Assembly (NCBI RefSeq): GCF_036116635.1
Contig: NZ_CP107995.1
Span: 3,658,001 to 3,722,000 of the forward strand
Source of the DNA: Amycolatopsis sp. NBC_00345
Lineage (GTDB): Bacteria > Actinomycetota > Actinomycetes > Mycobacteriales > Pseudonocardiaceae
DNA length: 64,000 nt
Direction of reading: 5' to 3'
Shown: piece after piece, positions 58,614-64,000 of the stretch
Position numbering within the stretch: the first letter of the stretch is position 1
How the letters are laid out: each line of letters starts with the position of its first letter
Translations under genes and position numbers: made by a program
Notes under the pieces: generated by a model
Database searches by the model: none
Seen by the model: the letters and a program-made list of their open reading frames with translations, nothing else
What the model was told of the DNA's origin: nothing

Positions 58614-59503
58614 CGCGCCAGGTCCTTTCCGAGGGAGACGTGGTCGGCGATCTGGGCGTGGGTGGCGAACCAGACGCCGTCGTGGGAGGCGATGTGCTCC
58701 AGCAGCTCGGCGAGGATCGTCACGCGGGAGCGGTGCCCGATGACGTGCGGGTGGAGCGTGAGCTGGAAGATGCCGCCTTCGGCGTAGGCCAGGTCGAACT
58801 CGTCGCGCCAGATCGACAGCACTCCGCGTGGCGGCGTGTACGGCCGCTGGGCCCCGAACCTTTCCATCATGAAGTACGGCATGTCGTCACGGATCCACTC
58901 GACGGGCAGCTCGACGATGCCGGTGGGCTCGCCGTCGGCGACGATCTCGTAGCAGTCGTCGTCGGCCATCAGCGAGGAGTCGTACGTCAGGCCCAGTTCG
59001 CGGATGATCCGCAGCGAGTCCTCGGAGAAGTCCCACGACGGGGTGCGGATGCCGGCCGGTCGCGTGCCGGTGAGGCGTTCCAGCGTGTCCGCGGCCCGGA
59101 AGGCGAGGTCGCGTTCGGCTTCCGGCGGCAGCTGGGTGTTGCGTTCGTGGATCCAGCCGTGCAGGGCGACCTCGTGCCCGGCATCCACATAGGACTTCGC
59201 TTCGCCGTCGTGCAGCAGCGCGGACACGGCGGGCATGAAGAACGTCGAGGGCACCTCGAACCGGTCGAGCAGCTTCAGGATCCGGGGCACGCCGGCCCGC
59301 GCGCCGTACTCGCCCTGCGACAGCTTCCCCGGCAGCACCTCGCCGTCCCGCAGCGGAATCGTCTCGTGGTCGGAGTCGAACGACAACGTCACCGCCACCT
59401 TGGCGCCGCCCGGCCAGGACTCCGGTCGCAACGGACGCCCGGCGCGCACGCGCTCGACGTGCCCGCGCCAGGTCTGCTCGTCCCACTGCCACGGCTCACT
59501 CAT
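58610..59503 (-). CDS. Polysaccharide deacetylase-fold hydrolase (PuuE/HpPgdA-like)
   Basis: 297 residues with a NodB-homology barrel. The metal motif is SFDSDHETIPL (Asp-His), then VALHGWIHERNTQ (His-x3-His) and RTPSWDFSEDSLRI (Arg). Absence of a signal peptide and the segment EYGARAGVPRILKLLDRFEV put it with the cytoplasmic PuuE/allantoinase- and imidase-like branch, not cell-wall deacetylases. The likely reaction is opening of a cyclic imide or ureide ring. GGAGGAAGT precedes ATG 59503. It overlaps the M20 gene downstream and the CapA pseudogene upstream. Confidence 0.82.
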   Translation of the reverse strand: MSEPWQWDEQTWRGHVERVRAGRPLRPESWPGGAKVAVTLSFDSDHETIPLRDGEVLPGKLSQGEYGARAGVPRILKLLDRFEVPSTFFMPAVSALLHDGEAKSYVDAGHEVALHGWIHERNTQLPPEAERDLAFRAADTLERLTGTRPAGIRTPSWDFSEDSLRIIRELGLTYDSSLMADDDCYEIVADGEPTGIVELPVEWIRDDMPYFMMERFGAQRPYTPPRGVLSIWRDEFDLAYAEGGIFQLTLHPHVIGHRSRVTILAELLEHIASHDGVWFATHAQIADHVSLGKDLAR

Positions 59504-60000
59504 ACTTCCTCCACCACGTTGTGTTCCTTCGACGTCCGCCGCACGCACCCGTCACCATCGACCACAATGGACTGGCTGTCCGGATCGAGTTCGACGGGAT
59601 CCAGGCGAAGCGCAGGCCCGCCGGCCCCGCCCAGCCCCACCCGGAAGACGGCGCTCTCCGTAGAACTCGACCGGGTGCAGGCAGTGCGGGTGGTGCCCGA
59701 TGACGAGGTCCGCGCCGGCGCTGATCACGGCTTCGGCGGCGCGCAGGTCCGATTCGTGCGCACTCGAATGCACGAACGGCAGCGTTCCCAGGGTCTCGTC
59801 GAGGAAGGTGCTGTCGAACTCGAAGCTCTGGCGCACCCGGATCGCCGCGATGCCGGGCCGGTCGGCGGTGGCGTTGAAACCCAACGGGAGCGCGCAGCAG
59901 AAGCTGAAGAAGGCCAGCGTCCGCCCGGCCCGCCGCACGCCACGACCGGACGCCGTGGCCGGCCCGCGGCCACGACGTCTCCCACCACAGTGAGATCCAC
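59500..60000 (-). pseudogene. CapA-family (poly-gamma-glutamate synthesis type) protein, frameshifted and shortened
   Basis: From GTG 60000, with GGAGGAGTC upstream, the frame reads DLTVVGDVVAAGRP. Sense then moves to a second frame: TLAFFSFCCALPLGF, VRQSFEFDSTFLDETLGTL, AVISAGADLVIGHHPHCLHP and VEFYGE. That GHHPH motif is the CapA/PGA_cap signature. The tail (DPVELDPDSQSIVVDGDG) is in a third frame, ending at a TGA overlapping the deacetylase start. At 501 bp it is about half the length of a normal CapA gene. The intact overlap and ribosome binding site show it was once the first gene of the operon. Confidence 0.8.
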
Positions 60001-60123
60001 GACTCCTCCGTTTCACATCGCGGTACGACATGCCACACTGTAGCCCGATACTCGAGCCGAGGTAAAGCGATCCCGTGCCGGAATGAGGAACGACAGTGCA
60101 CAGGGTGGTACGATCATGTCCTC

Positions 60124-60918
60124 ATGGGCGCGGAAGAAGCAGACAAGCCGGCCAGCAGTATCCGGTCGATGAACAGCGTCCTGAGCACGCTGCGGGTCTT
60201 CGAAGAAGTCGCCATGCGGCAGCCGATCGGCGTATCGGAACTGGCCCGCGTGACGGAGATCCCGAAGAGCACCGTGCAGCGGTGCCTGGTGACGCTCCAG
60301 CAGGCCGGCTGGCTCAAGGTCGTGGACGCCGAGCGCGCGCGGTGGGGCGTGACGTCGAAGGCGCTGGCCCTCGGCCTGCGCAACGCCGGCGAGCGGGACC
60401 TCCAGGAAGTGGCGGAGCCCGTCCTCAAGCGCCTCGCGGCCCAGACCGACGAGACCGTCATGCTCGGCGTGCGCGACGGCGAGTGCCTCCTCATCCTCGC
60501 CCGCGAAGACACCACCCAGGTCGTCCGTGTCTTCCTCGAAGTCGGGGAGCGGGTGCCACTGCGCGCGACCTCGGCGGGCACGGCGATCATGGCGCTGCTC
60601 GACCAGACCGAGGTCGACGAGCTGCTGCGGCACGAGCTCAAGGAGTTCGCCAACAGCCCGGTGCCGGACGCCGCGGAGCTCCAGCGGGAGATCGCCCAGA
60701 CCGCGAAGCGCGGATACGCGCTCAACGGCTCCTCCTCGTGGTACCGCCCGCACGTGGCCTCCATCGGCGCCGCCATCACGAACCCGGCCGGGCGCCCGGT
60801 CGCGGCCGTCACGCTCGCCATTCCGGAGATGCGGCACAACCGCGCCCAGGAGAAAGCCTTCGCACCGCTGGTGATGGAAGCGGCGGCAGAGATCAGCCGC
60901 CTGCTGTCGACCGACTGA
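60124..60918 (+). CDS. IclR-family transcriptional regulator
   Basis: 264 residues. N-terminal winged helix (LRVFEEVAMRQPIGVSELAR, IPKSTVQRCLVTLQQAGWLK) and C-terminal ligand domain (EPVLKRLAAQTDETVMLGVR, ERVPLRATSAGTAIMALLDQ, KRGYALNGSSSWYRPHVASI). It is divergent from the CapA/deacetylase/M20 operon, with 123 nt between starts, and so is likely its regulator. The ligand may be a small acid of that pathway. Confidence 0.93.
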   Translation: MGAEEADKPASSIRSMNSVLSTLRVFEEVAMRQPIGVSELARVTEIPKSTVQRCLVTLQQAGWLKVVDAERARWGVTSKALALGLRNAGERDLQEVAEPVLKRLAAQTDETVMLGVRDGECLLILAREDTTQVVRVFLEVGERVPLRATSAGTAIMALLDQTEVDELLRHELKEFANSPVPDAAELQREIAQTAKRGYALNGSSSWYRPHVASIGAAITNPAGRPVAAVTLAIPEMRHNRAQEKAFAPLVMEAAAEISRLLSTD

Positions 60919-61026
60919 CCGCGTCGCCGCCTTCCCGGACGTAACGACCCTCCCGAGGTCCGCACGGGACCTCCATGTCTGTCGTCCGTGCCACACCGTG
61001 AAACAGCGTATCTTCCTGTAGCATGG

Positions 61027-61045
61027 CCGTATTATCGTATTACGG
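61027..61045. promoter_or_regulatory. CCGTA...TACGG inverted repeat upstream of the OYE gene
   Basis: CCGTATTATCGTATTACGG has 5-bp arms around an AT-rich centre and lies 25 nt before the GTG start at 61071, over the expected promoter. Related ACGGTA half-sites occur upstream of the GntR gene at 63731. Confidence 0.5.
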
Positions 61046-61070
61046 TACATCGTGAGGAAGTGAGTCAGCT

Positions 61071-62159
61071 GTGCCCAGCACAGAGTTCCCCGCCCCGGAG
61101 CTGAACCCGTTACGGCTGCGGGACATCACGGTCCCCAACCGCGTGTGGATGTCCCCGATGGCCCAGTACGCCGCGGGTCCCGACGGCCTGCCGACCGACT
61201 GGCACCTGGTGCACTACGGCCCGCGCGCGGTCGGCGGGGTGGGCCTGGTGATGGTCGAGTCCACCGCGGTCGGACCGCGGCACCGGACCACTTCGGCGGA
61301 CCTCGGGATCTGGACCGAGGAGCAGGCGCTCGCGCACCGGCGCCTGACCTCGTTCGTCTCCGGGCACGGCGCGGTCCCCGCGATCCAGCTGCTGGCCGCG
61401 GGCCGGAAGGGATCGCACCAGGTGCCCTGGGAGGGCGCGGGACAGAACGGCCCGGTCGGGGCGGCCGACGGCGGCTGGGACCTGATCGCGCCGTCGGCGA
61501 TCCCGTTCGGCGACCTGGCTTTGCCCCGCGAGGCGGACCAAGCCGACTTGGACGAGGTCGTCGCGGCGTTCGCCCAGGCGGCCCGGATGTCCCACCTGGC
61601 CGGGTACCAGGCCGTCGAGATCCACGCCGCGCACGGGTACCTCCTGCACCAGTTCCTGTCCCCGCTGGCCAACCACCGGACCGACGAGTACGGCGGGAGC
61701 CCGCAGAACCGGATGCGCCTCCCGCTGCGCGTGGCCCGCGCGGTCCGGGAAGCCTTCCCGGCGGACAAGCCCGTTTTCGTCCGCATCACCGCCACCGACT
61801 GGGCCGAGGGCGGCATCACGATCGAGGAGGCCGCGGGGTTCGCCAAGGAACTGGCGGCCGCGGGCATCGACCTTCTCGACGTCACGTCCGGCGTCCTGGT
61901 GCGCGACCTGGAAGCCCGCCCGCCGGCACGGGAGGGGGTGAACGTCGGGTTCGCGACCACGCTCAGGCAGGCGTCGGGGCTCGCCGTCGCCCCGGTCGGG
62001 CAGATCGGCGACCTGGCGACCGCCCGCCGGATCGTGGGCGACGGTGAGGCGGACGCCGTCCTGATGGGCCGTCCCCTGCTGCGCGACCCGTACCTCGCCC
62101 TGCGCGACCGGCCCACCGACAAGGAAGCCTGGCCCGCCCGGTACCACCGCGCGCTCTGA
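61071..62159 (+). CDS. Old Yellow Enzyme-family NADH:flavin oxidoreductase (YqjM-like)
   Basis: 362 residues. The start NRVWMSPMAQYAAGPDGLPT is that of thermophilic-like OYEs, with the Cys of YqjM replaced by Ser/Met. FMN and active-site residues are in EIHAAHGYLLHQFLSPLANH (His-x2-His type HAAHGYL), DEYGGSPQNRMRLPL, AVAPVGQIGD-like segment LAVAPVGQIGDLATARRI, and VLMGRPLLRDPYLAL. It should reduce activated C=C bonds, for example an enone or cyclic imide. GTG 61071 has GAGGAAGTG upstream. The hydrolase gene follows by 27 nt. Confidence 0.9.
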   Translation: MPSTEFPAPELNPLRLRDITVPNRVWMSPMAQYAAGPDGLPTDWHLVHYGPRAVGGVGLVMVESTAVGPRHRTTSADLGIWTEEQALAHRRLTSFVSGHGAVPAIQLLAAGRKGSHQVPWEGAGQNGPVGAADGGWDLIAPSAIPFGDLALPREADQADLDEVVAAFAQAARMSHLAGYQAVEIHAAHGYLLHQFLSPLANHRTDEYGGSPQNRMRLPLRVARAVREAFPADKPVFVRITATDWAEGGITIEEAAGFAKELAAAGIDLLDVTSGVLVRDLEARPPAREGVNVGFATTLRQASGLAVAPVGQIGDLATARRIVGDGEADAVLMGRPLLRDPYLALRDRPTDKEAWPARYHRAL

Positions 62160-62186
62160 ATCAGCTACTTGAAAGGAAAACCCGCT

Positions 62187-62987
62187 ATGCCGATGGACAA
62201 CCGGGACACGGAGAGCCGCGAGGTCACCCGTCCGGACGGCACGACAATCCGTTACACAGTCAGCGGTCCGGCCGACGGGCCCGCCATGACGCTCATCCAC
62301 GGCTGGGGCTGCGACCGCCGTGACTTCGACGCCATCATCGGCTTCCTCCCCGGGCACCACCGCGTGCTGGCGGTCGACCTCGCCGAGCACGGGGACTCCC
62401 GGTCCACCCGCGACGTCTGGACGATCACGGAGTTCGCCCGCGACGTGGCGGCCGTGCTGGAGGCCGAGTCGGTCAGCTCGTCGGTCGTCGTCGGGCATTC
62501 CCTCGGCGGGGCGGTCGCGGTCGAAACCGCCCGGCTGCTGCCCGCCGTGGTCACCCGGGTGGTCGCGGTGGAAGCCCTGCATTACCTGTCCCTGTTCCCC
62601 GCGCAGGACGAACCCGAGGCCGAAGCGTTGCTGCGCCTGTTCCGGGAGGACTTCGCCGGCGCGATGCGGGGCATGGTCGAAGGGGGCTCACCGGCGGGCA
62701 CCGACCCGGCCCTGATCGACGCCTACACCAAGAAGATGGCCGCGGTGCGGCAGCCCGCGGGCCTTCACAGCCTCGAAGGCCTGCTGCGCTGGGACATGGA
62801 CGCCGCGCTGCGCGAGGTCGCTCAGCCGATCGTAGTGTTCGCCGTGCGCTCTCTCATCACCCAGGAGGCCGCCGACCGTTACGGCGGCCGCCTGCGCATC
62901 GAGCTGGTCGACCTGGGCAGCCACCACTTCCACGCCGAGTCCCCCGAAGCGACGGCCGGACTGCTGGCCGGTCAGATGTCCGATTAG
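62187..62987 (+). CDS. Alpha/beta-hydrolase fold protein
   Basis: 266 residues. The oxyanion-hole segment is MTLIHGWGCDRRDF, the nucleophile elbow VVVGHSLGGAVAVETA (Ser in GHSLG) and the catalytic His in LVDLGSHHFHAESPE. There is no signal peptide. AAAGG upstream fixes ATG 62187. It is co-transcribed with the OYE gene and could hydrolyse an ester, lactone or C-C bond in the same pathway; the exact substrate is not predictable. Confidence 0.88.
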   Translation: MPMDNRDTESREVTRPDGTTIRYTVSGPADGPAMTLIHGWGCDRRDFDAIIGFLPGHHRVLAVDLAEHGDSRSTRDVWTITEFARDVAAVLEAESVSSSVVVGHSLGGAVAVETARLLPAVVTRVVAVEALHYLSLFPAQDEPEAEALLRLFREDFAGAMRGMVEGGSPAGTDPALIDAYTKKMAAVRQPAGLHSLEGLLRWDMDAALREVAQPIVVFAVRSLITQEAADRYGGRLRIELVDLGSHHFHAESPEATAGLLAGQMSD

Positions 62988-62991
62988 GACA

Positions 62992-63031
62992 CCGGGCCCC
63001 GGCCGCCCGGCACCGGGCGGCCGGGGCCCGG
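62992..63031. terminator. Perfect 19-bp-arm terminator hairpin
   Basis: CCGGGCCCCGGCCGCCCGG (62992-63010) and its exact complement at 63013-63031 are separated by 2 nt. It fills the gap between the convergent alpha/beta hydrolase and GntR stops and should end both transcripts. Confidence 0.85.
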
Positions 63032-63032
63032 C

Positions 63033-63731
63033 TCAGCCGACGTGCGGTTCCGGGTGCCCGGGCTGCCGCGCGGCGAGTTCGCGGAGCGCGGTGGCCGTGG
63101 CATTACGGACGTGGTCCTCGCACGCCGCACGGGCGGCGGCGGCGTCACCGCGCACGGCCGCGGCGTCGTGGATGGCGGTCAGCTCCCGCACCGTCTCCGG
63201 CCCGCGGCCTTCGGCCTGCAGGGACAACCCGCGCAACATCTGCACGCGGGCGTGGATGCCGCGCAACGTCGAGTCGACGATCGGGTTCGCCGCCCCGGCG
63301 ATGAGCACGTCGTAGAACTCGTCCTTCATCGCCAACCGCTCGGCCAGGCCGGCCTTGCGGTGGGTCCGGGCGAACCGCCGGACCACCTTGCCCATCAGCT
63401 CGCGCTGCTCGGCGGTGGCCCGCTCGGCGAACAAGGCGCCGGCCAGGCCCTCCAGCGCGCCGCGCACCTCGAACAGCGCCTTGGCGTCGGCGGGGGTCAG
63501 CTCGGTGACGACCGGGCCGCGGTTGGGCACCGTGGTCACCAGGCCTTCGGATTCCAGCTGCCGCAGCACTTCGCGGACGACCGTGCGGGAAACCTCGTAC
63601 CGCGCGCACAGCCGCGCCTCGACCAGCCGCTCGCCGGGCTCGAACTCCGCGGCCATGATGTCGCGGCGGAGGGTTTCGAGGACCTGGGCCCGCAGCGGCG
63701 CGGCGACCCGCTGCACTCGTTGTCCGGTCAC
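63033..63731 (-). CDS. GntR-family regulator, FadR/FCD subfamily
   Basis: 232 residues. The winged helix is IMAAEFEPGERLVEARLCAR with YEVSRTVVREVLRQLESEGL, followed by an all-helical FCD domain (LFEVRGALEGLAGALFAERA, AMKDEFYDVLIAGAANPIVD, HDAAAVRGDAAAARAACEDH) that has the conserved metal-binding His and Asp residues. GTG 63731 has GGGAGG upstream. An ACGGTATCACCGT palindrome in its promoter suits autoregulation. It is divergent from no gene here and convergent with the alpha/beta hydrolase. Confidence 0.92.
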   Translation of the reverse strand: MTGQRVQRVAAPLRAQVLETLRRDIMAAEFEPGERLVEARLCARYEVSRTVVREVLRQLESEGLVTTVPNRGPVVTELTPADAKALFEVRGALEGLAGALFAERATAEQRELMGKVVRRFARTHRKAGLAERLAMKDEFYDVLIAGAANPIVDSTLRGIHARVQMLRGLSLQAEGRGPETVRELTAIHDAAAVRGDAAAARAACEDHVRNATATALRELAARQPGHPEPHVG

Positions 63732-63757
63732 GCGGCCGCCTCCCTGTTTTCAGCCTA

Positions 63758-63770
63758 TGACGGTATCACC
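63758..63770. promoter_or_regulatory. ACGGTATCACCGT palindrome upstream of the GntR gene
   Basis: A 13-bp inverted repeat (5-bp arms, 3-nt centre) between the GntR start and the dehydrogenase stop. It shares ACGGTA with the element upstream of the OYE gene, suggesting the same regulator. Confidence 0.5.
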
Positions 63771-63808
63771 GTAGTACGCGAGCCCCGGCCGACGCGGCGG
63801 CGGTGCGG

Positions 63809-64000
63809 TCAGCCGGTCAGCTCGACGCCGGTCACCTTCGCCAGGTACCGGGCGATCTCGGACTGGTCCGGGTTCCCCTCGCCCAGATCGGCCAGCGCCG
63901 CCCGGCAGAACCGGACGCAGGCCTGCGACACCTCCGGCGCCAGCCCGAGTGACGCCGACAGGTCCAGCGCGGTGGTGATGTCCTTGACCGTCAACGGAAG
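63809..64000 (-). CDS. 3-hydroxyisobutyrate dehydrogenase-like NAD(P)-dependent oxidoreductase, partial
   Basis: Only the C-terminal 63 residues are in the window. The start of the visible frame, LPLTVKDITTALDLSASLGL, with the catalytic-type Lys-Asp, and the tail NPDQSEIARYLAKVTGVEL are the end of the NAD-binding_11 helical domain of beta-hydroxyacid dehydrogenases. The gene continues off the right edge. It lies immediately upstream, on the same strand, of the GntR gene. Confidence 0.78.
   Translation of the reverse strand, partial: LPLTVKDITTALDLSASLGLAPEVSQACVRFCRAALADLGEGNPDQSEIARYLAKVTGVELTG

Overview
The window is very GC-rich with strong G/C third-position codon bias, many GTG starts, GGAGG-type ribosome binding sites and dense 4-nt (ATGA/GTGA) gene overlaps. 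Gene content (AfsR-like NB-ARC/TPR protein, Pls/PosA-type NRPS, GH172/DUF2961 protein, BlaI/M56 pair, VdcBCD decarboxylase) points to a soil actinomycete chromosome. Pseudonocardiaceae, for example Amycolatopsis, is my best guess from gene content; no rRNA or housekeeping marker is present to confirm it. No tRNA, rRNA or CRISPR array was seen.

Layout. 0-1.7 kb: a partial membrane-anchored hypothetical gene and eroded DNA carrying a frameshifted DUF2637-like remnant. 1.8-3.4 kb: a CDP-glycerol-transferase-like gene interrupted in frame by an 11.7-copy heptanucleotide repeat. 3.4-9.0 kb (minus): M24 peptidase-like, CocE/NonD hydrolase, UDP-glycosyltransferase, NB-ARC/TPR protein. 9.15-10.0 kb: a defective IS5-family element inserted exactly in the stop codon of a LysR gene. 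11.1-16.0 kb (plus): an overlapping run of acyl-CoA ligase, sugar-lactone-oxidase-like flavoprotein (frameshifted), flavin monooxygenase and MOSC protein. 16.0-18.8 kb: vdcBCD non-oxidative hydroxyarylic acid decarboxylase operon with a divergent MarR gene and a palindromic operator.

18.8-38.9 kb is dominated by envelope and phosphate functions: two secreted phosphoesterases, two COG4705 membrane proteins, two PAP2 phosphatases, DedA, DUF1707, two OmpR/histidine-kinase pairs, a NAGPA-type phosphodiester glycosidase, a BlaI/M56 sensor pair, a DMT-transporter/GT4 fusion with DUF998, an APC permease and a secreted HNH-like protein.

40.1-46.8 kb holds the most unusual unit. It is a four-gene, translationally coupled operon encoding a Pls/PosA-type NRPS (A-PCP-membrane/hexapeptide domains), a BPL_N glutamine-amidotransferase-like protein, a multipass acyltransferase-like protein, and a second BPL_N paralogue with a twin-arginine-like export signal. 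A convergent 43-codon hydrophobic peptide gene and AT-richer flanks adjoin it. I infer a homopolymer or lipopeptide-like product made and modified at the membrane.

47.6-64 kb: DUF2975 + YozG-type XRE pair with twin operators, eroded TetR/ABC-permease genes, a GH43-like + GH172 glycoside hydrolase pair with a LacI-type operator, then a catabolic region. The catabolic region has an AraC regulator, PobA-like hydroxylase, SDR, MarR, M20 amidohydrolase, PuuE/PgdA-type deacetylase, CapA pseudogene, IclR, Old Yellow Enzyme, alpha/beta hydrolase, GntR and the C-terminus of a 3-hydroxyisobutyrate dehydrogenase-like gene. Many pseudogenes (about ten) lie in the gaps between operons.
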